Assembly: GCA_910578795.1 (NCBI GenBank)
Contig: CAJTSD010000007.1
Span: 30,137-94,136, forward strand
Length of the DNA stretch: 64,000 nucleotides
Origin: an uncultured Lachnospiraceae bacterium
Lineage (GTDB): Bacteria; Bacillota; Clostridia; Lachnospirales; Lachnospiraceae
Reading direction: 5' to 3'
Position 1 is the first letter of the stretch. Every line of letters starts with the position of its first letter. A program made the position numbers and the translations under genes. Under the pieces are notes generated by a model. That model saw only the letters and a list, made by a program, of their open reading frames with translations, was not told where the DNA came from and did not search any database. Positions 8,933-16,494 of the stretch are shown here, one piece after another.

Positions 8933-9208
8933 CTAACAGTTCCTTTTCGTAATCTTCAAAGCGATACCATGCCTATAAATATGTCCCTCCCATTTACCAC
9001 ACAAAGGCGTTTTACTATGATAACTGTCTGCATTGATAAATGGAATTGCGCCAAAATCTTCTCTGCTTAATTCCTCCTTCAATGATGTTAAAGTTTCCAT
9101 TAACTGATTTCGCAAATCAAATAACGTGTCAATCCCCGCTTCATAGGTATCTTTCTTTTTGATTTGTGATTGCATTGTTTTATTCAGTGCTGACCATGCC
9201 TTATTCAT
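8933..9208 (-). pseudogene. DinB-like protein, N-terminal fragment
   Basis: The ATG at 9208 has GGAGG 8 bases upstream. The first ~65 residues (ALNKTMQSQIKKKDTYEAGI to GAIPFINADSYHSKT) resemble the first two helices of clostridial DinB-superfamily four-helix-bundle proteins. After YHSKT the sequence is unrelated and ends 25 residues later. Full DinB proteins have about 160 residues with three His metal ligands, and two of those positions are absent. The fragment's 3' end lies in the sequence that was duplicated ahead of both DUF3298-like genes, so the duplication boundary probably broke it. Confidence 0.6.
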
Positions 9209-9332
9209 AATCAAATATCCTCCAATCCCTCCTGACAGCATTGACATATACGCCTATTCAGGTTCCTTTTTACAAACAGACGGCAATAAAGCGAAAGACA
9301 GCTTGCAAATGCGGGTGCATGCAGAACATACG

Positions 9333-9668
9333 CTATCCCTCCATATACTGCTTTAATTCACTCCAAGTTTTTACTGTCAAAATACTTTTATCCACGGAAT
9401 GCTTCTCTTTCATTGTGTAAGGCAAATCAATCGCCCCTATGTACCATATCGGCAGCAGACCGGCATTTAGGGAGCCTTTTACATCGCATTCATACTGGTC
9501 TCCGATATACCAAACCTCATCTGCCTTGGCTTGCACCTGCTCTGCCGACAAATGATACTTATTTCTTGTAGCATACTGTAAGACAGCCTCTGTTCCCTTT
9601 AGCCCGTCAAATTTCTCTGCAATCAGTGTCTGACCATAATCAAACAATACCATTTTAGGCATTTTCAT
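9333..9668 (-). pseudogene. HAD-family hydrolase with in-frame internal deletion
   Basis: From ATG 9668 (GGGGGTAAATTGT upstream) the protein starts with HAD motif I (VLFDYGQTL) and cap-domain helix sequence. At about residue 51 (KADE|VWYIGDQ) it jumps straight to motif IV (YIGDQYECDVKGSLNAGL). About 100 residues carrying motif II (Ser/Thr) and motif III (Lys) are gone while the frame is kept. The usual length is 210-230 residues, here 111. Motif I here reads DYG, not the DxD of phosphatases. It may still be translated but cannot have normal hydrolase activity. Confidence 0.75.
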
Positions 9669-9838
9669 ACAATTTACCCCCACATTCAAAATATCTTCTT
9701 TTTAACTCATACAGATTACCCATTCCATACTGGCAGGATACAAATCCTTAGGTTGCATAATCCGTCTGCCATTCTCCGAAATATAAAACCCAAGCGTGTT
9801 CAGGACTTCTACCCGTTAGAGCGTACCCATGCCCTAAC

Positions 9839-9871
9839 AAAAAGACAGCGCCTTTACAAAAAGCGCCGTCC
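9839..9871 (-). terminator. Rho-independent terminator after ankyrin genes
   Basis: On the minus strand GACGGCGC pairs with GCGCTGTC (one G-U pair) around a short A/T-rich loop, followed by TTTTTG. It starts 11 bases after the stop of the ankyrin gene at 9882 and closes that immunity-type operon. Confidence 0.75.
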
Positions 9872-9881
9872 CTCCTGAAAA

Positions 9882-10865
9882 CTAATTCTCCGCTCCCGCA
9901 AGCAATAACTGCTCTACAATCTCGGTATATCCCGCCTCCGACGCATAATACATCGCGCTATGCTGGTCGTTATCCACCGCATTGACATCCGCGCCCGCCT
10001 CAATCAGCATCGCCGTAAAATCATTCCTGCTGCTTCGGGCAGCCAAAATCAAAGGCGTCTGCCCGTCGGAAGTCTTTTGATTGATGCCTGCGCCGGCGTT
10101 TAAAAGCGCCTTTCCCATAAATAAATCACCATTTCCGGCGGCAACATGAAGCGGCGAAATCCCATTAAGATTGGTAATATCCGGTTTCGCGCCTGCGGCA
10201 ATCAGCATCTCGGCAATCGTCAGATTGGATTTGCGTGCCGCCAACAGCAGCGGAGATTCCCCGTCGTCGTTCAAATCGTTTACCCTGTCCGCCGCTTTTT
10301 CCAACAGCACCTTCACAACCTCGCTCTGACCGTTCCAACAAGCATGATGAAGACTGGTATTGCCATAAGCGTCGGCATGATTTCCTTCTGTCTGAGAGAG
10401 CGCCGCCACCAGTTCCCGCAGTCCCGCGGACGTGGCATAGTCAATCGCCATGCGTCCGTCATTATCCTTGATGCTGATATCAATTTCCGGATACTGAATA
10501 AACTTTAGCGCAGCGTCCGTCTTTCCGTTTTGCGCCAAAAGCATCAACGGCGTGACACCGTTATTATCCGTACAATTCACATCTGCCCCCGCCTCAACCA
10601 ACATGGAAATGATTTGGATATTGCCGCTCTCCCCCGCAAAATGCAGAGGCATCCGTCCCCTTTGGTTTGCTAAATTGGCGTCTGCGCCATTCTCCAACAA
10701 CAGCTTTACCAAATCCCGCGCACTTTTCAGGCAGGTATAAATCAACGGGGTATTGCCGGACTCGTCCCGCTTGTTCATGTCAATTCCGCCCCGTTTCATA
10801 AACGTCTGCACGACGCTCTTCTGATTATTTTTGCACGCCTGTAAAAACATATTGTCCAGTTGCAT
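9882..10865 (-). CDS. Ankyrin-repeat protein
   Basis: About 327 residues made almost entirely of ankyrin repeats, roughly nine to ten (GNTPLIYTCLK, GRMPLHFAGESG, NGVTPLMLLAQ, GNTSLHHACWNG, GESPLLLAARKS, NGISPLHVAAGNG, DGQTPLILAARSS, DQHSAMYYASEAG). There is no signal peptide or transmembrane segment, so it should be a cytosolic protein-binding scaffold. ATG 10865 is chosen because AAGGAGG lies 9 bases upstream; an earlier ATG at 10889 overlaps that site. It is the second gene of a pair with another ankyrin protein (31 bp gap) and is followed by a terminator. Bacterial ankyrin proteins of this sort are frequent in polymorphic-toxin immunity loci; that role is inferred from context. Confidence 0.92.
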   Translation of the reverse strand: MQLDNMFLQACKNNQKSVVQTFMKRGGIDMNKRDESGNTPLIYTCLKSARDLVKLLLENGADANLANQRGRMPLHFAGESGNIQIISMLVEAGADVNCTDNNGVTPLMLLAQNGKTDAALKFIQYPEIDISIKDNDGRMAIDYATSAGLRELVAALSQTEGNHADAYGNTSLHHACWNGQSEVVKVLLEKAADRVNDLNDDGESPLLLAARKSNLTIAEMLIAAGAKPDITNLNGISPLHVAAGNGDLFMGKALLNAGAGINQKTSDGQTPLILAARSSRNDFTAMLIEAGADVNAVDNDQHSAMYYASEAGYTEIVEQLLLAGAEN

Positions 10866-10896
10866 GGCGGTATTCCTCCTTCTTATCATTCCATCA

Positions 10897-12150
10897 TTAT
10901 CCCTGCTCCATCATCAGTTCAACGGCATCAGAAAATCCGCGCTCGACCGCAATGTCCATAGCAGTTTCGCCTTTATTGTTCTTGAGGGTGATATCCGCAC
11001 CGGACTTAATCAGATAGCGCACCACTTTTTCATTCCCGTACCGACAGGCAATCAGCAGAGGCGTGTTTCCCTCACGGTCCTGAACATTCAACTCTGCTCC
11101 CGCTTTTATCAGTTTTTTCTCCACATCTCCAAAAGCCAGCACCGCCCAATGCAGAGCACGTCTGCCATCATTGCCGGTTGCCTCGATATTGACACCGCGC
11201 GCAAGTAGCGCAAGCGCAATCGGCAAATTGTCGTAAGCGCTTGCCTTGTCAAAATGATCGGAACTGTCACACACGGAACGCATCAGCGCCGTATAGCCCT
11301 GCGCGTCCGTAAGCTCCGCATCTTTCAGCAAGGAAAGAATTTCGCTCTTGCGCTTGTAAATCGGATCATTATAACGGGAATATTGAAAGAAATTATGCGG
11401 GTAGCGCAGTAACGAGAATATCGGAGGGTTATCCCTTGAATCACGCAGCGTTTCATCCGCTCCCGCCTCCAACAGCATGTTTGCAATTTCCACGTTGCCG
11501 TAGCGGCACGTCAATGCCAAAGGCGTTACGCCATCCATGTTTATCCAGTAAGAATTCTTTCCTACAGGCGGGGTTCCGGCAGCATTCACATCAGAACCGT
11601 GCTTTATCAGCGCCTGCGCTAACTTGATATGATTGTTCATAGCCGCATACATCAGCGGTGTAATGCCAAACTTGTCTGTTTTATCAAATTGCGCAAGGTC
11701 AAAGTTTTCCACTAAATAAATCGGCAGCGCGCCCCGCTCGTCTTCCTCGTCGGCACGATACTCCTTTCTCGCGGAAAGCAGCAGCGCATTGTATCCGTCG
11801 CTGGATTCCGCATAAACGTCCGCCCCCAAGTCTACCAGCTTCTGAATGACAGCTACATCCAGCCAATTGTCTGCGCCTTGCAAAAGCAGACAGCTTTTGC
11901 CGACCACTTTACTGTTAATATCAAAGCCCTTTGATATCAAATATTCCACAAATTCCGTGTTCGGCTCATTGCTCATACGCATGGACCGCATGGCAAGCTC
12001 CATCAGCGCCTCCACATCATCATCATCGTTCAAATCAATTTCGTCCCAATAGCCTTCCTGCTCCATCAATGCCGGAGCACCATAAGCGTCAGCCGGGTCA
12101 TTATTCCAACTAAAGCAATTGTCTATGCGCCTCCTGATTTCCGAATCCAT
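10897..12150 (-). CDS. Ankyrin-repeat protein, larger
   Basis: 417 residues. The first ~60 residues are acidic and non-repeat (EIDLNDDDDVEALMELAMRS). Ankyrin repeats of irregular spacing follow (FGITPLMYAAMNNH, DGVTPLALTCRYGN, GYTALMRSVCDSSD, DGRRALHWAVLAFG, EGNTPLLIACRYGN, NKGETAMDIAVERG). Cytosolic, no membrane segment. AAGGAGGATATGCA precedes the ATG. It leads the two-ankyrin operon. The irregular middle (about residues 250-300) contains an aromatic insert NFFQYSRYND not found in canonical ankyrins, perhaps the partner-specific surface. Immunity or scaffold role inferred from context. Confidence 0.92.
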   Translation of the reverse strand: MDSEIRRRIDNCFSWNNDPADAYGAPALMEQEGYWDEIDLNDDDDVEALMELAMRSMRMSNEPNTEFVEYLISKGFDINSKVVGKSCLLLQGADNWLDVAVIQKLVDLGADVYAESSDGYNALLLSARKEYRADEEDERGALPIYLVENFDLAQFDKTDKFGITPLMYAAMNNHIKLAQALIKHGSDVNAAGTPPVGKNSYWINMDGVTPLALTCRYGNVEIANMLLEAGADETLRDSRDNPPIFSLLRYPHNFFQYSRYNDPIYKRKSEILSLLKDAELTDAQGYTALMRSVCDSSDHFDKASAYDNLPIALALLARGVNIEATGNDGRRALHWAVLAFGDVEKKLIKAGAELNVQDREGNTPLLIACRYGNEKVVRYLIKSGADITLKNNKGETAMDIAVERGFSDAVELMMEQG

Positions 12151-12286
12151 TGCATATCCTCCTTAGTATCGCCGTATTTAGCCTAATGATAGCACCCTGA
12201 AAATATAAAGTCAAGGAACGTGGCGTGCCGTGGGTGGCAAATTTGTAAACTAAAGTTTATATTTTCACTGTCAAAATTCCGACACA

Positions 12287-12544
12287 TCATTCCCCTTCTG
12301 TCATAAATCCGCCTGACATTTTCCAAAATGCCCACTCCATTAATATGGAAACAAAGGACTTACATAAAACTCCATACCAAGCTGCCGCCTTTTTTATGTA
12401 AAGACTGTACTCCGTCTCATCTGTATACATAGGCTCTATGTACGTCGTCACCACGCCCCATTGCCCGCAGGCAGAGCATCGCATTCCCTGTTCCCCACCT
12501 TGTATACAATAAACCAATTCTTTCCCGCACGCCTCACAAATCAC
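12287..12544 (-). CDS. Small zinc-ribbon protein
   Basis: 85 residues. The first 27 hold a zinc ribbon (CEAC...CSAC), with hydrophobic and Trp-rich sequence after residue 50. The start is GTG, overlapping the stop of kptA by four bases (GTGA), so translation is coupled. The C-terminal third looks less natural and another frame there is also open, so a frameshift is possible but unproven. Function unknown; nucleic-acid or protein binding is the usual role of such ribbons. The tight coupling to an RNA-modifying enzyme is the only functional hint. Confidence 0.55.
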   Translation of the reverse strand: MICEACGKELVYCIQGGEQGMRCSACGQWGVVTTYIEPMYTDETEYSLYIKKAAAWYGVLCKSFVSILMEWAFWKMSGGFMTEGE

Positions 12545-13110
12545 CTTTCAATCTGCCCCGCTCTTTCTTCCAATTTCCGAATATACCTACTCGGCACCGC
12601 GTCCGCCAGCCAAACCTTTTCATTTCCCAAATAAAATTTCACCCCATCATTCCATGCCGCCTTTGCGTCAATCACCAGCACGCAGGGCTTACCGTCATGA
12701 CGGCTGCCCACTTCCTTCGCTGTCTCAACGTCCTGTGACAAATGGACATACTGTCTGCCCTGCGGTCGCAAACCGTTTTCAAAAATCGACACAAGAAACC
12801 GCCTCGCCGTTCCATGATATAAAATCTCAGGCGGCATTTTTTCCTCCTTCAAAATTTTCATCGGCACTGAATGCCCGTAAAATGCCCTGATTTTCCCATC
12901 CTTCAACTCGTGGCGTTTCTTTTGGGATTGCTCAATCATCTCGCGCAAATCCGCCTCGCTAATATCCTTCCATTTTTCCGCCCCATGCAGCCCCTCCAAA
13001 AGCTGCGCAACCAAAACCCAGCCCTCGCCGTCCATCTCCAACTCATATTTCCAAGGAGCATGACGCAGCACATAGGAAACCTCCTTGCTCAATTCTTCTA
13101 GCCGATTCAT
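12541..13110 (-). CDS. kptA: RNA 2'-phosphotransferase
   Basis: 189 residues, full length for the Tpt1/KptA family. All conserved blocks are seen: SYVLRHAPW with the catalytic Arg-His, EGWVLVAQLL, AFYGHSVP, LYHGTARR, QYVHLSQD, VGSRHDGKPCVLVIDA and VWLADAVPSRYI. The enzyme transfers an internal RNA 2'-phosphate to NAD+, releasing nicotinamide and ADP-ribose 1'',2''-cyclic phosphate. In eukaryotes this finishes tRNA splicing; bacterial roles are unclear. It overlaps the zinc-ribbon gene and sits among immunity-type genes, which fits a suggestion that it removes RNA or NAD-linked damage. That last point is inference. Confidence 0.93.
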   Translation of the reverse strand: MNRLEELSKEVSYVLRHAPWKYELEMDGEGWVLVAQLLEGLHGAEKWKDISEADLREMIEQSQKKRHELKDGKIRAFYGHSVPMKILKEEKMPPEILYHGTARRFLVSIFENGLRPQGRQYVHLSQDVETAKEVGSRHDGKPCVLVIDAKAAWNDGVKFYLGNEKVWLADAVPSRYIRKLEERAGQIER

Positions 13111-13131
13111 ACTTTCATACCTCCGTACCCT

Positions 13132-13632
13132 TTACGCCTTCACCGCAGAATTAGCCATCACAATATCCCAACCATTCCCCCGTTCCCTTACAACTTCCCG
13201 AAACAGAAAAAGCGGTTGGCAAATATCCTTCTGCCTCAATTTACTGTCCAACAAATCTTCCATCTCATCATCCTCTTCGCTGAAATAGCTTTTCACCACT
13301 TCCCCGTTTAACATCTCCGCATATCCCCACGCCCCTGCCGCATCAGACCAAACGACCGCCAATACTTCTGTATGAAGCTTCCGTGAAAGTTCCAGCAGCA
13401 ATACATAATCATTCACTTCCTTCGACTCAACCACGGCAATCCAACCCTTCCTTGGGGAAGATACCGCAATTTTGCGTTTCGCATCATTTGCCAAAATCGT
13501 ATCATAAGAATCAGGAACCTCCATTTGGCAATGCAGACATGCATCTTTTAATCTTCCATTTAAACGCTCCTGAACAATTTCGACAACTCGTTCGTTTTCA
13601 ATACTTTTGACAAAAGCCTGTTCAACGTTCAT
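13132..13632 (-). CDS. Hypothetical protein, possible immunity protein
   Basis: About 166 residues from ATG 13632, chosen for GGAGG just upstream (the ATG at 13653 has none). Mixed alpha/beta, acidic, no signal or membrane segment. A strand-rich middle (KGWIAVVESKEVNDYVLLLE) and an acidic loop EEDDEMEDLLD are visible. I do not recognise a domain. Size, acidity and position inside a same-strand row with SUKH, CPCC and ankyrin genes make an immunity-type protein plausible. Confidence 0.6.
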   Translation of the reverse strand: MNVEQAFVKSIENERVVEIVQERLNGRLKDACLHCQMEVPDSYDTILANDAKRKIAVSSPRKGWIAVVESKEVNDYVLLLELSRKLHTEVLAVVWSDAAGAWGYAEMLNGEVVKSYFSEEDDEMEDLLDSKLRQKDICQPLFLFREVVRERGNGWDIVMANSAVKA

Positions 13633-13670
13633 TTTATCCTCCATGATTTTCAATCAACTAATCCAAATCT

Positions 13671-14009
13671 TTAGAACTCAAACCCAACAATCGTCTGATA
13701 AGTAAGCGCCAAATTCAGCATTTCTTTCAAGCGTATCAGTTCTTTATTCTCATAAATTTTGCATAATCCCGTAACAACCTCCAACGCCAACGGTATTTTA
13801 TCCAATTCCAATACCTCCTCCTCCCATTCATCAATTATAATATCGCAGGCATCATTAATCCGATCAAAGACACCGAACCCATTCAGCACTCTATGCTGCT
13901 CCTCCGACAATATCATTTCTTCCATCTGTTCTTCTTTTTGAACACCATAATCATAATCCTCCATCGCTTTTTTATCCTTTGGAACTCGAATATATCTTTC
14001 CCGCTCCAT
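13671..14009 (-). CDS. Small acidic hypothetical protein
   Basis: 112 residues, strongly acidic, predicted all-helical (EEQHRVLNGFGVFDRINDAC, EWEEEVLELDKIPLALEVV). No known motif. An excellent ribosome site, AAAGGAGAATTGT, precedes the ATG. It lies 39 bp before the next gene and 66 bp after the SUKH gene on the same strand, consistent with one operon. Acidic helical proteins of this size are common among toxin immunity proteins and could mimic nucleic acid; that is a guess. Confidence 0.6.
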   Translation of the reverse strand: MERERYIRVPKDKKAMEDYDYGVQKEEQMEEMILSEEQHRVLNGFGVFDRINDACDIIIDEWEEEVLELDKIPLALEVVTGLCKIYENKELIRLKEMLNLALTYQTIVGFEF

Positions 14010-14074
14010 ACAATTCTCCTTTCCAACAAATATTTTTACAAATCACCATACCCCCCTCCATGAAATTCCAAACC

Positions 14075-14878
14075 TCACTCAGCACAAATAATCCGCAAAT
14101 ACGCAGAACGGTTTTCCGCTTCCTCCCCATAGACATACAGCGTGTCGGTGTCCGTATCCAAGCAGGTATGGCAAAACCGCCCGCCGGGGAACGGATAAGG
14201 CTCCTGCAAACGCTGGAAATCCACACCGTTCTTCTCCAGTATCCTTTGAATTTCTTTCGGGTCTTCAACCGTTTCGCCGTACATACAGCGAAAACAATAA
14301 TCCTCCAAAAGCGTCGTCAGAATAAACGACTGGACAGAATCCCCAAAGGGCGCCCAATGATACATATCGTCCTCGTCATTGTAATATACCGGCGGATTCG
14401 GCTTGTCCAAGTCCTCCGCACGGATACCCGCAAACCAACAGCCCTGATTTTCAACCCAAATCAGCAGATAATTCCCCACAATTTCGTTCCATTTTTCCAC
14501 AGGCAGAACGCGAAGCTGCTCTTGATCCTCATACCCCGTCTCACCATGATCCTTCAGCCATTGCAGCTCCTCTTTGATGTAATCATAGGAAAACACCACA
14601 TTATCCTCACCCTTCTTGGCGTCTTTGGCAGGAATCAGCATCGGATCGTCGCCATAGTTCAGACTCGCCTTGCCGCAGACAAGATAATACTCACGCAAAG
14701 CAGCCGGGAACCGAATCCCCGCCGCCGCTTCAAAAGAAGCAATCTGCTTCTCCGAAAAACCTCGTCCCGCCGTTTTATCCTTTTTGAATAAAACCGCCGC
14801 CACCCCATCATCTCCAAATAAAGGTTCCGCCCACTCAACCAACTCAATAGGGGAAATCTGATACCGCTTTTCACTCAT
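14075..14878 (-). CDS. SUKH (SMI1/KNR4) family protein
   Basis: 267 residues with a SUKH-superfamily core at about 38-190. It begins with GFSEKQIASFEAAAGIRFPAALREYY, the family's diagnostic first helix and ILP-like turn, and has a later acidic/aromatic stretch with WAPFGDSVQSFILT near the end of the domain. An added C-terminal ~60 residues follows. SUKH proteins are the largest superfamily of immunity proteins against contact-dependent and polymorphic toxins. No toxin gene is next to it here, so if it is immunity it acts against toxins from other cells or was left behind. No signal peptide; cytosolic. Confidence 0.85.
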   Translation of the reverse strand: MSEKRYQISPIELVEWAEPLFGDDGVAAVLFKKDKTAGRGFSEKQIASFEAAAGIRFPAALREYYLVCGKASLNYGDDPMLIPAKDAKKGEDNVVFSYDYIKEELQWLKDHGETGYEDQEQLRVLPVEKWNEIVGNYLLIWVENQGCWFAGIRAEDLDKPNPPVYYNDEDDMYHWAPFGDSVQSFILTTLLEDYCFRCMYGETVEDPKEIQRILEKNGVDFQRLQEPYPFPGGRFCHTCLDTDTDTLYVYGEEAENRSAYLRIICAE

Positions 14879-14916
14879 TTTAATAGTTTCCTTTTCATTT
14901 TTATTTGTTTTGTTCC

Positions 14917-15153
14917 CTACATCTCATCTTCATACGGCAACCGAACCATTTCCAAAAAACGCCTCTCTACCGCCCCAAACAACTTATAATTTTCCCGAGC
15001 AGTATTGAGCGACACCTTATTGGGTCCTATGATATGGTCAGGCATATTTTGTGCAATCACATCATACTGCCAAAAGCACACCTCGCAAATATCCGTAATG
15101 ACTTCACTTGTCGTATCAATGGTCAAAGAACCGCAGCATGGACATCTTTTCAT
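14917..15153 (-). CDS. CPCC family cysteine-rich protein
   Basis: 78 residues beginning with the defining CPCC motif (RCPCCGSLTI) and a second pair CEVCFWQYD, which should form one zinc site. The helical end NTARENYKLFGAVERRF is also typical. CPCC proteins are known from the neighbourhood of polymorphic toxins and are thought to be immunity-related. It is 38 bp upstream of the SUKH gene on the same strand. GGAGGTTTT precedes the ATG. Confidence 0.88.
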   Translation of the reverse strand: MKRCPCCGSLTIDTTSEVITDICEVCFWQYDVIAQNMPDHIIGPNKVSLNTARENYKLFGAVERRFLEMVRLPYEDEM

Positions 15154-15220
15154 AAAACCTCCGATTCGTTCTTCTTTTCTTTCATTTAATGATTAAAAAC
15201 AAACGCTTCACACTTTTGCC

Positions 15221-15340
15221 TTATTCATCAAACACACTCAAATCCACCTTTTCCTGCACCTTATTCCCATATTTATCAATTTCCGCCTGCCACATCTGTC
15301 TTAACCCATCTGTAGTAACATGACCTCTTCCATTTGCGAT
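15221..15340 (-). pseudogene. 39-codon 3' remnant of an unknown gene
   Basis: A frame opens right after a stop at 15341 and encodes 39 residues (begins IANGRGHVTTDGLRQMW, ends VDLSVFDE), then stops 67 bp before the CPCC gene. There is no start codon or ribosome site, so it is a truncated 3' end. The composition is protein-like and unlike random frames. Its position directly upstream of a CPCC immunity gene is where a toxin C-terminus would sit, which makes a lost toxin possible but unproven. Confidence 0.4.
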
Positions 15341-15359
15341 TTATATCTCTTCTCTCTCC

Positions 15360-15746
15360 TTAATGGAAATACACAACATCAATACTGCTGACATTGCCTC
15401 TGCAATCATAATCAGAACTCACCGTTCCCCAACAAAATTCCGTATACTTTTCCAACCCTAATTCCTTTAAAATCTGATCATGCACGCTTTCCCTTTTCTT
15501 CTCATCAATTTCCGAAAACCGCCAATCACAGCACACCAAAGACAACATATACAAGCTTCCTTCCCGAAAAAACAAACTGACATAATAATTCCTGCCATCA
15601 ATCATTTGCGCACCATCTAGCAAAATCACCCCGACTCCATCTTGGTTTTTATAAAATCTCGTCCTCCGAAACTGCTCAAACGTAAAACCTGGGAAAACCG
15701 TCAACTCCTTGGATATTACAACCGTACCATTATGCATATTTATCAT
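15360..15746 (-). CDS. Hypothetical protein, immunity-locus type
   Basis: 128 residues, beta-rich, no motif I can name. Features include RTRFYKNQDGVGVILLDG, then NYYVSLFFREGSLYMLSLV and a C-terminal SSDYDCRGNVSSIDVVYF, suggesting a small alpha+beta fold. GGGGG lies about 10 bases before ATG 15746; a second ATG at 15737 is possible. It is the first gene of the minus-strand immunity-type row and is divergent from the ECF sigma gene. Confidence 0.55.
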   Translation of the reverse strand: MINMHNGTVVISKELTVFPGFTFEQFRRTRFYKNQDGVGVILLDGAQMIDGRNYYVSLFFREGSLYMLSLVCCDWRFSEIDEKKRESVHDQILKELGLEKYTEFCWGTVSSDYDCRGNVSSIDVVYFH

Positions 15747-15854
15747 GTACCAATATCCCCCTTATGTTCTACCTTCCCCCTTAACATTCTACCACCTTTC
15801 CCCCCTCCCGCAAAGAACCCCACCCCAAAATCAACCCCAAAAGCAAAAATTATT

Positions 15855-15886
15855 TGTAACCTTCTCCCGTTTCCTGTAGTCTAATC
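15855..15886 (+). promoter_or_regulatory. Candidate ECF-type promoter of the sigma gene
   Basis: TGTAACCTT (15855-15863) resembles the AAC-containing -35 of ECF sigma factors. TAGTCTAAT lies at a spacing of about 14 bases and resembles the GTC-containing -10. It is about 65 bp ahead of the ECF sigma start, the arrangement expected for autoregulation. Motif match only. Confidence 0.4.
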
Positions 15887-15948
15887 TATGTAAAACAAAA
15901 CGCGTGCGCACCGTATTTAAAAATACTCACGAAAGGAACATCACGCCG

Positions 15949-16494
15949 ATGGAAAAAGACACAATACAGCTTGTTAAAAAAGCCATAAAAGGCAGCAAAA
16001 CCGCCTACGGCGAACTGATTGCCGCCCATCAAGTCTACCTGTACAAGACCGCCTTTTTGTACCTCAAAAACGAGGCGGATTCGCTCGATGCCGTACAGGA
16101 GTGCGTCACAAGGGGACTGCTTGGCATCGGAAAACTCAAAGAGCCAAGCTATTTCAAGACATGGATCACGCGCATTCTGCTCAACTGCATATGGCAGGAC
16201 AGAAGAAAGACACAGACCATTTCCTTTGACGAATACACCGAACAGGGTGTCGAAAATTATCTGATTGAAGAAAAAATCGACCTCTACGACGCGATTGATT
16301 CGCTCAAAGAACAGTACAAGACAGCCGTCATTCTCTTCTATTTTCAGGAACTCAAAATCAAGGAAATTGCCCGAATCATGGACATTTCCGACGGAAGCGT
16401 CAAGGTCTGTCTGTACCGTGCCAAAAAGCAGCTAAAAAACCTGTTAAGCAGCCAAACAACAGAACACGAGGAGGGACTGCGCTATGCAAAATAA
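15949..16494 (+). CDS. ECF RNA polymerase sigma factor
   Basis: 181 residues from ATG 15949 (GAAAGGAAC upstream). Region 2 is at about 20-85 (YLYKTAFLYLKNEADSLDAVQE, then FKTWITRILLN), and region 4 is at about 115-170 (LKEQYKTAVILFYFQELKIK, with helix-turn-helix IARIMDISDGSVKVCLYRAK). No signal-sensing extension. It overlaps the next gene by 11 bp; that gene encodes a DUF4179 transmembrane protein, the usual anti-sigma partner of this ECF group. The regulon is unknown; envelope stress is the common role. Confidence 0.93.
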   Translation: MEKDTIQLVKKAIKGSKTAYGELIAAHQVYLYKTAFLYLKNEADSLDAVQECVTRGLLGIGKLKEPSYFKTWITRILLNCIWQDRRKTQTISFDEYTEQGVENYLIEEKIDLYDAIDSLKEQYKTAVILFYFQELKIKEIARIMDISDGSVKVCLYRAKKQLKNLLSSQTTEHEEGLRYAK

